A stretch of DNA of 64,000 nucleotides from Cryptomeria japonica (lineage: Eukaryota > Streptophyta > Pinopsida > Cupressales > Cupressaceae): positions 527,105,137 through 527,169,136 of the forward strand of contig NC_081414.1 of the NCBI RefSeq assembly GCF_030272615.1, given 5' to 3'. Below are positions 1 through 11,500 of the stretch, piece after piece (the stretch's first letter is position 1; every line of letters begins with the position of its first letter). Made by a program: the position numbers and the translations under genes. The notes beneath the pieces were generated by a model that had not been told where the DNA came from, searched no databases, and saw only the letters and a list, made by a program, of their open reading frames with translations.

Positions 1-849
1 TGGTCTTATACCATGAAGTGGCGTACCTAGAAGATGACCCCAACACCGTTCCCCTACTTGTAATTCCTCAATTTCTCTACCATGGGTGGTTACAGCAGTC
101 AGACAGTATAAATATGCATAACATCTTATAGTCTAATCACATATTTCCTATGTCCATTTATTAAACCAATCATAGATAGTAACACACCATGAATCAGCAA
201 TATATCTATTATGCTGTCAGGTAATCATAAACAGAAATGCATATTATTCAGAAGTATGCAGATATACACAAAATCATTATAAATAGTAAATACTATTGTA
301 GTATGCTGTGTTAGATAATACACAGAGTTATTATGCACAAAATTATTATTATACACAATTATTATATTATGTATAGAAATGCATACCACAACGGTACAAC
401 CAATATATGAATTGCACTTGTAAGTATTATTGCTTTCCTTGTCATCCGATTTTCTTGTGATTCCTTCAATGCTGGTGAAGTCATATTATACCCCTCCATC
501 GGGTCTGTAGAGTGGTGTCTTTCCTGTAGAGTCATGACTGATGGGAGGGTCATGTTGGTTTATTTGCCCATCGCACCTCCTCTAATTTGTGCTTGTTAAT
601 CACTCTATCGGTTAGAGCTGAGTTACCCATTGATTAATGCTTAATAGTCCCATTGGTCATAGGAGAGTTGCTGTTCCCAGAGGAGAGAGAAGGTGATTCA
701 CAAGGCATCACTCAGTGGTTATGAATCTGTTCAGGGTGGTGATTACAGGCTGCTGCAGACAGTCTTACGATTAAGAATTGTGAAGTCTCACTATCGTGAG
801 ACAATTTCTAATTAGATATTGTTGAATCTGGCTGGGGTCATGACACTCT
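1..849. other. No gene recognised, AT-rich
   Basis: I see no supported coding region. The only open frames are short and low-complexity. On the minus strand this stretch lies downstream of the LTR described next, so it may be the interior or flank of that element, but I found no primer-binding site or gag-like reading. Confidence 0.4.
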
Positions 850-2362
850 CTTACAAATCTTTGTAGGCACCAACCCACTGGAGGCACCAATCCACCACCA
901 AGTGTGAGTTTTTAGCAATCAGATTAGCAGTATAGAACAGAAAACCAAACTAAAAATAAAGCACACACATAACACGCTTATACCCTGGGAAAACCTCCCT
1001 CTTGGAGGCGAAAAACCCAGCTACAATATCTCAGATCTTTATTAGGCAATGACCAATTGAATCTTTACAATGAGCTTCAACACTTGAAGCTATCAGCAAA
1101 CTAAACATAGTAATATCTTCCACCTAGGGCACATTGTAGTAGTGAACTTATCTGCAGATGTTGCTGTCACAAAGACGAAGTTCGCTGATGATGTCCACAG
1201 CCTTCAATGACAGTTCGCTGACCTTCAAGTGAAGACTGCTGTCAGAAAGGAAGGTTCGCTGCCTTTGGATGGAGTTCGCTGACCTTCAAGGGTGTTCGCT
1301 ATGCTTCCATAGGTGTTCAATGTGCATCTACAGAAATTCGCCGACTCCTGAATATGATTCGCTGATCACGGAGATGATTTGCTGCTCTCTGGAGTAATTC
1401 GCTTGATAGCAGATAGGAATGTATTTTTACTGAATTGTGTAGGTTCTGTTTGTGACTTCAAGTCACTTCTTATTTATATGCTTCAAACTCCTATGCCACC
1501 TGGGTCGGCCTTGGCGCCAAATTGCATTTACAATTTATATATTAAATAGGTCATGCCCCATAACACTTACATGACACATAAGTTGTACGCCCAAATAGGG
1601 CCAGATAAATATAAAGCCGAATTGCTAAGGCCAAAGGCCACTTAGCAATTAAGTGAACTAGTTTGGCCCAAGCAAGGGATCCGACCTAGCTATAAATCAA
1701 CACTAAGCACCAATTTAGCAAGAGACACCAATCTCTTCTATTGAGAGGCACCAACCTCCAAATGAACAAAAATTCTCCTTCTTTAATATTGCTTCTTCAA
1801 TGGATGATGATTATTTGAATCTCCTTCATAAATTCTGCTTGCAACTTCATATATATTTTCTTCTAAAATCTACTCTTCAAAAAATCTGCTCTTCTAAAAT
1901 TTGGTATTCTTCTAAAAATCTGCTCTTCTTCTAAAATCTGCTGGGAAAGATATAATTTTAATTGCTTGCCTTTCTTACCTCAACTTCATCTTCGTTTTAT
2001 ACCCCTATCACGCCTCTTCACCAAAGGGGGGTCAGCCTTCTCAAAGGGGGTTGGCCTCATAAAAGTAATAATAAATTTAATTTAATTTAATTCCCCAAGA
2101 AGGGCACCTATACCAACAGGGTCGGTCCAATTCCAAGAGACCCCAAATGATTTTAAATTGAATTTTTTCCATCTTTTCCTTAAACTCAGCGCTGCCTTGA
2201 TTAAAGTACAGTCTTCCATTTAGGAGCATTAATCTCATGTAAATGATACGATTAGTGGCCTTTGGCCTTCACACATTTAAACCCCTATTGCTGCATATTA
2301 GGCATGCGATTATGCTATACTCTCCTTTGACATTGATGACAACAACAACAATATTTCCAACA
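850..2362 (-). repeat. Probable Ty1/copia-type LTR, minus strand
   Basis: Read on the minus strand the block opens at 2362 with TGTTGGAAATATTGTTG followed by a 'catcaatgtcaaagg' stretch, a start typical of plant copia LTRs. Near the other end, at about 990-1020, it has the 'gggttttcc...gtataa' type motif that plant copia LTRs carry near their 3' end. The lower boundary is not fixed; about 850-900 is a guess. No partner LTR or internal region is visible, so it could be a solo LTR or one end of an element running out of the window. It also contains a spaced TTCGCTG motif array at about 1178-1405 and short 'aaatctgctcttct' repeats near 1860-1945. Confidence 0.4.
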
Positions 2363-2713
2363 GCTCTTGCATAGGTTTACTGGTATTAGCTCTCTTTGTA
2401 AAGTGCCATATCCATTAGTTGAAACTGGCCAAGCTCCAAATCATTCACACAGCCTTGATACTCATTTCTATGATTCTGTTACTGGTTAGCTCAGAAATCT
2501 CCTGGATCCAGGTGTGGATCATTCGTAGTCCAAGTTTGCAGTCTAGTCCATGGTGGGTGTGGACATTGAGCTGCAGATTCAGCTGTGTGCCCAGAGTGAA
2601 CTCTTTGAGAACCACAACCTTTTTAATATATTTCTTTCTTTTCTTTTCCTTTGCACTGTAATTTTTTGTTTTTTGTCAACACTGTGGAAAGAATAAAAAA
2701 ATTGTTTGAAAAA

Positions 2714-5700
2714 TAGTTTTAAAACTAAGTTGCCGGTCCTGGTTCAGATTCGGATTCGTGTTCAAGATTCGGGTTCACGGGTTTGTTCAATTTTTTTTTG
2801 GGGTGTGTTCGGGTTTGCTTTGGGTTCGTCCATACAAAAACATATAAAAATAAAAAATATATACATATATGCAGCAGCAAATAAATTCATAATACACCAC
2901 TATCAACTATGCTAATAGTAAAGTAACATAGCAAAATACACCACCATATAGATTAATGTTTTAGTCCAAATAACATAGCAAAATGCCAAAATACACCACC
3001 ATATCAATGTTTCAGTTCAAAAATAATAATGTCAACATTAACAATCAGTCATCACTGATCAAATATCATCAAATGTCATCAAGCATATCATCATCCTCTT
3101 GCTGTGGCAAATTAGACGCACAAACAGTGCCACTGGCATCGGTACTTGCAATCTTAGCCTCAGGAGCAGCCTGGTGATCACTAGGTAGCTCATGATCATC
3201 ATCATCAACTCCAAGTGCACCAAGGTGGGCAATTGAATCATCCAACTCCACACGCTCCGGTTAACATCCCAATGCTTTGCCTCCCCTTTTTTGTTGGTAT
3301 TGTCATTGTGTGTTAGGAGCCTCGAGTTTGAATGCACATAGACCAAGGCTTCTGCTTTCTTGGAATGTTTTCTATTGCGTTTTATTGAGTGGATGAAGAA
3401 GTATGTGCTCCAATTCCTCTCGGATGATGATGAACTAGCAACCTATCAAAATTTTCAAATTTGAAATTAAAGAGTTAAGAGTTATGATTAAATTTTTTAA
3501 ATATAAATTCAATATTCATTGACAAGAATTTAGAAATTAGAATCTTAAGAGTTAAGAACGAACTTGTAATAAACCTTTGATGGCAATGGGTTGTAGGTGT
3601 TGGTATATTTCTTCATGGAAGTACCACCATTTATGAGCATCAACACCTTGTCTTCAAGAGCGTCAAAGACCACAATCATTGGTGCTTGCGAAACTCATGA
3701 ATTCAGATCTTACCATAGGCCGTATGGGATTGGGAAAGAGTCTACAAAGGGCTGCCTTGTACCTGTGAGTAACTTCAGGATCTCTATATGGGGCAACTCG
3801 AGTGCTACTCTCATTAAGGACCACTTGACTATAGTACCTGAGGTTCAATGCAAAGGCAAGGAATGCAAGGGGGTAGTCATTTTGTTCCATCTCTCCACCA
3901 TGATTTTTTGTAGTTCCTTGAAGAAAGTTTCTTCATGATCTTGATCTTTTTCATTTATGATTTTTTTCATATCCTCCATCATGGAGTCAATGCCATCCCT
4001 TACCTCACCCAAGCAAGGCTTATCCATGTTAGTGTATCAAATCACGCTCAATAAATCTTAGGAGGTACTGAGCACAATCCCACCAAGAGTCATCTAGTAT
4101 CATTGCCTTAATGGCAGCTGCCCTTATACTACTAGATTGCCTCCATATGCTCCAATTAGCATTGATTACCATTCAAGACATTGCCTCTTTAACCTTCACA
4201 AGGCGTCTCAAAACAATAATGTTGGAGGCAAAATGGGTCTCAACAACCTATTTCAAAATCAAAACAATAACAAATTAAAATCAAAATTAAAATTAAAAAC
4301 TTAGAAAGTTTGCTAAACTAAAGTCTAAAACATATTTAAATTTTAAATAATTTAACTTACCTTCAAGAGCTCCAATCTCGAGAATTGTCTAAATATGGCT
4401 TGCAACATATGGTGATTCGTGATGAACAATTGGATCTCCTGGGCATCATCATACATTTGTTTGATCCACTCAACTTTCTTGCCAATTTTTTGCAGCATTA
4501 GGTTGAGTGAGTGGACAGGACAAGGTGTCCAAAAAATGTGTCTATAGCGCTCCTCAACCAATAACCCGACAGCCCTACAATTTTTGGCATTGTCTGTAAT
4601 CACCTGAACAACATTTTGAGGGCCAACTTGCTCAATGGATTGGAAAAGAATGTTTGCAATGAATGGACCGTCCTTCACTTGCCCTTCACAATCCACTACT
4701 CTAAAAAACATTGCACTTCTTGTGGACACTACAATAACATTGACCAAAGGGCAATTTCTTGCATCTTTCCATCCATCAGATACTATGGACACACTTGTTT
4801 CAATCCATGAATCCCTGATGGGCTTCAAGGAATCCTCTACATGTTTCACCTCTTTGTCCAATAAAGTGGTGCACACCTTCTCATAACCCGGGCCCTTGAA
4901 CCCCCCTTGGAGCCTCATTAATTGATCTCGCCATTTTTTGCCAATACGTTGAGCGAACAACATTAAATGCCAATCCGTTTGCATAGATGCATCTAGCTAT
5001 GTGTTGCTTTGCAATGTCTCTAGCCTCATTGTGAAATGACATTTCCAAGGGCTCCTTGGCTCTCTTATTTGTCACTAGTTCTTGAGGAACATGCAAGAAT
5101 GGATGGCCCTCTACGGGTTGTTCATTGGAAATTGAAGCCATATAGGCCTTCAATGCTTTTTTACTTCTAGACCTTTCCAAAGGATGATCAATTGCGTTCC
5201 CAAGTGCTTCATCTGCTTGTCTTCGCACTTCAATATAATTTAGTACGATAGAGTTTGCAAGAAGGGTTTTAGGTGGAGGCTGCCCTTCAACTCTTAGCTT
5301 GCTTGTACAAAACTTGATGCCTTTTTGAGGGATAAAGAACAAATGTGCTTTCACTCTACTATAAGAGCTTTTATATTCCTCTTTGCAATGGTTGCAAATC
5401 CAAAGGAAACCTCCTCCACCTGGTAGTTGCGGAACCATTTCCACATATTTCCATAGTGGAGAGCTCGGGTTTGTTTTGAACGGGGAGTTCCCAGTGCTAG
5501 AAGCACTTGCCATTCTATGAATCTATAAACAACATACAAAGCCACAAACCAAAATGAAAAAATAAAACAAAACTAGAGAGTTATTTCATTTCGTAAAAAA
5601 AGTGCAAAGAAAAATTAGAAAAACAAACAAAATCAACAAAAACCTACCTCTTTTGTTGAAATCTTCCTCTTCAATGTCTTTGAGGAGTTTACAACACTTG

Positions 5701-6136
5701 CAACCACGTAGGAATAGCTCACAAACCAAATTAGAGCATGCAACAATCACCTTTCAACACTCCTTGAGCAATGGCAAGCAAGCAAGAAAGTTTAGCAATG
5801 GAGGCAAGACGTTTTCTTTTTCATTCACAAATGCACAAATGAGATATATTTCACCTTTTTGGCCTTTTTAGTGGTCTATTATTTTAGGGTTGGAGGGTCG
5901 AGTTGACCAAAATAGACCGAAAAAGAAATTTAAAAAAATTAAAAAAATGTCTAAACCAGTCAAATTCTGCCCGGGTTCTGCCACTCACGTCAAAATTCGC
6001 TGCAAATACGGCAAAATTCTCCCCAGGTCCTTCACAGCAAACCCAGAGTCAAAATGCGGGAACTTGGCCGTATTTGTGCCGGACTGGGCCGGGACCCTGG
6101 GCTGCCAGAGAAGAATTTGGCAATGTAGTTTTAAAA
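2714..6136 (-). mobile_element. hAT-type DNA transposon (DUF659 lineage), degenerate
   Basis: The element is bounded on both sides by the same 11-mer TAGTTTTAAAA (2714-2724 and 6126-6136), which contains the likely 8-bp target duplication expected for hAT elements. Just inside, short imperfect terminal inverted repeats read AAGTTGCC on the left and ACATTGCC (reverse complement) on the right. Inside lies a three-exon minus-strand transposase gene with a BED zinc finger and DUF659 core. The exact TIR limits are uncertain because the flanking repeat is itself palindromic. The length of 3.4 kb is normal for an autonomous hAT, but the transposase has frameshifts, so this copy should be dead. Confidence 0.7.
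3069..5513 (-). pseudogene. hAT transposase, BED finger plus DUF659, broken
   Basis: The start is the ATG at 5513, followed within about 50 residues by a BED-type zinc finger (W-x-C-x2-C, later H and C). The DUF659 core reads SDGWKD, VITDNAKNC and PCPVHSLNLML, all typical of plant hAT transposases. Inferred exons on the minus strand are 5513-4361, 4247-3575 and 3442-3069, with GT-AG introns of 113 and 132 bp. The second exon carries family-typical sequence such as ETFFKELQKIMVERWNKMTT and AFALNLRYYS. Damage: an indel in a G-run near 4893-4900 shifts frame after the N-terminal third, further shifts occur near 3890 and in the last exon, and stops occur at the start of exon 2. The family is certain enough; activity is very unlikely. 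Confidence 0.8.
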
Positions 6137-6745
6137 AGTGGATTGACCCTAGCTAATGTTGCCCTTGTAATACTGGCATCAGCTCTGCAGGCCAACGTGG
6201 CCCTTGCTAGGCTGATGCCAGCAGCTTTTTTCTTTAAGTGGTTGTAAAAAATTTAAATAATGTATGGTTTTAGGCTTACAGCATTAGGATTTTAAACTAA
6301 AAGCATTTATTAAAATATATTAAAAATTATTATTTTGATCGGTAAATGTTATATTTAGTATTAATTTTCAAAAATTTACAGAATAAAGTTTATGATAATG
6401 TGGTCTGCTACCACAGATTTGATCAAAATTCTACCCCTTCAAACCCATCTATGCAAAAAACGGAAACCTTACTGCCTATCATGCTCCCCCACTATCCATA
6501 TTTGACAAAACTATACAGGTAATTTGATTAAGTTCAGGAAACATCATAACAAAATATATATTTTTATCAAAAAACAACCATACCGTTCTTCATTCTTTCT
6601 CCAAATTTGCCCCTGGCCATCCCTTCCAATAATCTTCTTTGCTAAATTTCAGTTGCTTCTTTGTTTGTTTCTCCTTCTCCGGGTCACCATCCTTCTGTTC
6701 TTTTTCTCTATCTCTGAGATACTCCTTTATGAATTGTCAGCCCAA
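6137..6745. other. Intergenic, nothing recognised
   Basis: AT-rich sequence between the hAT element and a LINE remnant. Reading frames here are short and have no recognisable motif. It may include the 3' untranslated tail of the minus-strand LINE remnant that follows. Confidence 0.4.
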
Positions 6746-7640
6746 TTAGGCATCAGCCTGCCTGTCCTCCTTGTCGCTTGAGGCGCTCCATAATAGGAAT
6801 GGGCATAATGGGGGTGTGAACTCGGCCACATGGAGCTGATTACCACCTCGCTCTTTGAAACCCTGAACTGGTAACGCCATTGCAATGAATGCACCCATCC
6901 CGTAACACCATTTTCCCCTCACGTATTCATTCATGATCCAGTGTGTATCCTCTTTGTTGCCCAGTTCTAGGCACCCAAGCCATGAACAATGAAGCAATGT
7001 CGATGTTGGTTTTGTACTTGTACTCTGATGCCATGAATTCCTCTCCCAACATCATTTTGACCACTTGGAAAAACACGGGATCATCTATTTTGAAAACTTT
7101 CCAAAATCTTTCTTCTAGAGATTTTACCCAAAAATGCAAGCTGCTACTTTTTGGTGCACAGGGTAAAATTTGCTTCCATCTTCTGTTCTACAACACGCCT
7201 TCTCAACCACCGCCACCCAGAATGATGTCAATTCTGTCTACACTGCCTCCATAAAAAGCCATCCACATGTTTCGAGCTTCTTGAAAATCCCATCACCTTA
7301 AATGCATTCATTCTCTTGGTACGTCCCCTGCAACCTGTACTCTCTCAAAATCAAAATCCACCTCCCTAAAGTCCTCCCAAATCTCTCCTTCGATGCCTGT
7401 ATTTAATGCGGACGCCCACTTGGATAGAGTGTCTGCCACATCATTCCCTCCCCTCAACCCATGAATGATTTTAAATTCACTAAATTGATTTAATTTGGCT
7501 CTAATGATTTTAATAAACTTATTTAATTTTCACACCTGAGCCTCGCCTTTAATTATTGCATTTACTATCATTTGTGAATCTCCATTCAAATGCAATATCA
7601 CGATTGACAGTTTGCTCACCAGGTAGTTTAATATTATTTT
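6746..7640 (-). pseudogene. LINE ORF2 fragment: C-terminal RNase H domain
   Basis: Read on the minus strand from about 7610 to 7290 the frame gives LHLNGDSQMIVNAIIKGEAQV, a stop, then KLNKFIKII and HGLRGGNDVADTLSKWA. The GDSQ aspartate and the H-x3-R-x2-N-x2-AD pattern are those of the RNase H domain at the end of plant L1 ORF2. One TGA lies at the place of a usual tryptophan. Further minus-strand open frames at 7139-6927 and 6997-6746 probably continue the C-terminal tail in shifted frames. Endonuclease and reverse transcriptase parts are absent, so this is a short 3' fragment, which is common for LINE copies. Confidence 0.6.
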
Positions 7641-7800
7641 TGTAATTATGACTTTTATCATGAATTTGTTTTGATTTTTTCTCGTCAAAATCATGTTATC
7701 CCTGAAGTATCCACTGCATTTGTATCATTTTTTTTTGTTTTCGTGCTTTCATAATTTGCTAGATTTTACTCTAGATGCTCCCATGGCCCATCAGAGAGAC

Positions 7801-8023
7801 ATAAAAAAGAGCTCTTGGCAGGGTCCACAGAAAGGGGGTTACAGAATTCAATATTGATGTACATATGATCTTATAAGATTTTCGTGGTTGTTTTGTTTAT
7901 TATATGTTCACACACATAAAAAACAGCTCTTGGCAGGGTCCACAGAAAGGGGGTTACAGAATTCAATATTGATGTACATGTGATCTTATAAAATTTTCGT
8001 GGTTGTTTTGTTTATTATATGTT
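7801..8023. repeat. Tandem duplication, unit about 115 bp
   Basis: The segment starting ATAAAAAAGAGCTCTTGGCA at 7801 recurs almost unchanged at 7916, including the 'cagggtccacagaaaggggg' core and the 'attttcgtggttgttttg' stretch. Only a few substitutions separate the copies. It lies just upstream of the first exon I can see of the host gene. Confidence 0.9.
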
Positions 8024-8139
8024 TGTTATGTGTAATCCTTTTTAGGGTCAATATCTATATATTTATGATTTTTATATGTTTAGTACAAAAATATCCAAAA
8101 TGTACCCAACCCCTTTCTTTTTTGCCATATAAAAATAAG

Positions 8140-8500
8140 AATCTGAACTGGTAACTTAGCCAGGATTCATTACCATTAATTAATATAATCATTACTCTGT
8201 TTTCATAATTTATTTTCAACAGTTCGATATTTATTTCGTTGCAGTTTTATTTAATGTGTTAGCTTAGTGTCTTTAGACTTTTGTCCAATATTTCAAAGAA
8301 GCTATTGCACTCAGGTAACTTAATCTGAACTGGTAACTTAGCTAGGATTTATTAGCATTAATTAATATAATCTTTACTCTGTTTTCATAATTTATTTTCA
8401 ACAGTTTGATCTTTATTTCGTTGCAGTTTTATTTAATGTGTTAGCTTAGTGTCTTTAGACTTTTGTTTATTTCGAAGAAGCTATCACACTCCAGTGATAT
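8140..8500. repeat. Tandem duplication, unit about 182 bp
   Basis: The block beginning ATCTGAACTGGTAACTTAGC near 8141 is repeated from 8323. Both copies contain 'tttcgttgcagttttattta' and 'gtcttagactttt'-like sequence with scattered substitutions. It follows directly on the 115-bp duplication and lies immediately before the exon at 8536. Confidence 0.9.
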
Positions 8501-8535
8501 TGCTGTATTAGGCTGAATCCTCTTTATTCTGGCAG

Positions 8536-11500
8536 CAAACATCAAATGATTTGGACAACGATATTCCGAAATATCATGGAGCTCAAAGTTTTCATGTTAA
8601 AAAGGAATTGCCAGAAATTGACGATCATAACCATGAGGTATGCTACAGCTTGAACTGATGATCTGTGTCAGACTTCAGGAATGCCTACAAATGATGTGTT
8701 TAAGTTGTCAATCATTTTTTCTTAAATTAAAGTTAAAGTTCTTGTGTTTATTAAGTCATCCGTGTTTATTCATAGAGAATATCAAACAAATCAGGGGTTG
8801 ATACCAACAAAGATGCTATTGAAAGTTTGCAGTGTAGAGCAGAAATACCACAAAACCACCTAAATACCTTGGAGGTATACTATAAATGACATTATCAAAA
8901 AAAGTCATTTATAGTATATCTGAATTTATTATCAGATAGCTTAGAACCTTTCTGGGTTTAATGACCTCAAGAATAACTAATGACTTGAAAAATTAGCATT
9001 TCTTCCTTCTGCTTCTCCATCCAAGATGGGTAGACTCCATAAACAGTTGCAGAAAGAGAGTGATCTGCAAGAGATGAGTCGGCGGAGAGGCACAATCAGA
9101 TTTATTGCTTTCATCTCCAATAGCAATACCACTGGAGTATGAAGACATCTTGTTGATCATTTTGTGAACTACTTCTTGCTTATTAGCAACTCTGTCTGCA
9201 TGCTCTTGCAGCTTATCCATGACTCTCCTAAACAAATCAGACAGGAATATAATCATCAATAATTGGAGCAAATTTTATTATCACCATTCACTGAAATTAG
9301 CGCCAGCATCTTTTAAACCTCGGATTAAACCACAAACATCCTCTCTGTGCTGCTCAAATTAATGCTTGTTGAGAACATTTTATACCTCTTCAACCATCTC
9401 ATCCTTTTCTTGGCGAGTCACTTGCTGGGTCCAGTCCCAAACAAGAACAACTCTTGAGAAGTTCCCAGTACTCATAACATGATCCTGATAGTCATAGACC
9501 CCTTGTGCAGGAGTTTTCTCAGCTCAGACTGAGTAACTGTTGAACCTACAAAGCAACAACATGCACTATGACATAGCTTAGAAAGCTAGTAACACCCTTA
9601 TATTATCTTTGAACACATCATCATTCCCAAATTTCAGAAAAACCAAAGATCTCAGTTTACATAACCAACCACGGCTTAAAATTTAAAAATCTTTAACATG
9701 TCTATCATAACAAATAAACCCAAATACCACAGAAGATTTAGCACATGGACATTCAAAGGAAACAGGAACAGTAAACTCCACATGATTAATTTATTGCGAA
9801 GAGAGCAAGCACCAAGAGCAGGCAGCTATAGATGTTTTTGATGCTAGAGAACAACATCAAGTTCAGGGTGGTTGCATATGGGCTTGATTCTTTCCCGAAG
9901 TGACTTGTTTGTAATAATTACTCCATCGATTGATTTTCATGTTAATCTTGAAGTATGCTATGTGGTTTTAGTTACTTTATGATGCTCTCGGTAATCTTTG
10001 GATAGAAAGTTGCAATTTGAGAGCTAGAACTTTTTTAGTTTTGTTCTTTTCCCTTATGTTAATATCTTGTTTAGAACTTGACCCTTGATATAATTTGTAG
10101 ACCTTTCTAACTGCTCTTTTTGAGCATATATGACTTGTAAGATTTCTTATTTTAATATATAAAAAATATAAGTACTTCATCTTTGGGGTTGATCATAGTT
10201 TTTCATTAGTTGGTGTAGCCACTCTACTGATCCAACATCTAAATTTGCAGAATAAGGTAGATGAAAGTTTAGAGGCCACGGGAGATCCATCGCAATGTTG
10301 TGCTGGTGCTTCCCAGGTATACTGGTGGCAGTATTGCAGATTTTGTTGACATCGTTTGTTTGAAACATTATACCAAGCTTAAAGATTTGAAAGGTTAATT
10401 CATATTGACATTACAGGTTAAATTAGGGATTTTTACAAAAGCACATGAACATCCCACACAAACTCTAGAATTATGTGAGGTCTCAGTTTCTGAAGTGAGG
10501 AGGGTTAATGTTTCTGAGAAAAGACACTTTTCACACCAACAATGTCATCCTGGATTCTCTGAGGAGATTGTGAATACAACTTTTGAAAGCTCAGATGTTT
10601 GTGTTGCTGATATGGCAGTTATGAAAGATTCAGATCCTCTTCTGTCAGAACCAAATACAGTTGATGTTTGCCAGGATCGCCATGGTATTTTGACCTCTGT
10701 TGGTGATAAGGAGTCTACTCAGAAGCTCTCAAGTCAGAGCAATGCTAATAGCAAACTGAATCTGGTTCCTGCATTCCATTCTTTGTTAGATGCTGAGACA
10801 TTGACCTGCAAAGAAACAAAAGTTCACTTGAATAATGCAGAGTGCTTAACAGCCACACCTAAAATTTCAGCAATTCCTGTTAAGGTGAAAATTGAGGATG
10901 AGATATCCCCTTCATTCATACCTATCAAGGATTGTAAAACTGAACTTTTTGAGGATTTTAATAATGATGAATTAGACCATGTTTCGCTTGAGGAGAGAAA
11001 GAAGCTTTGTAAAGAAGCACACTTTGATAGTGATATTGACATGAAGTGGTTGCGAGCAGACAGTTCAGAAGCAGGAGAATGTGAGTCTGGTGAAGCCTGG
11101 AAGGAAAAAGCAAGAAACTTTACCTTAAAGCGAAATTATAGAAAGACCAAAACGTGGGGTTACTTCTCTTTTCCTCTTACCCTGTTTTTGTCTCTTTCCA
11201 TTGTTTTTCTCTCTAAAATGTGCAACTGGTTAAATCTGACAAGGGACAATATTCATTCAGATGTTCAGTTGAAACTGCTCTGGAGGAAGATGCCCCTGGA
11301 CTTTTACAGGCATGCACTTTTTCAGATATGAACCTACAAATTTTTCTTTACATTGTAGCTAAAAATATGATCAATGTGTAAAGGCTTTGCCCTTAATTTT
11401 TTGTTGGACATGGCAGGTTTTAAGAGAAAAAGGTGTTATGGAGGAAATCAAGCTCTATGGTGACTTTATAGATAAAGATTTGTTAAGCCTGGCTGATGAG

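Noticed and set aside
3597-3938. Plus-strand 113-codon frame
   Set aside because: Antisense shadow of the second hAT transposase exon.
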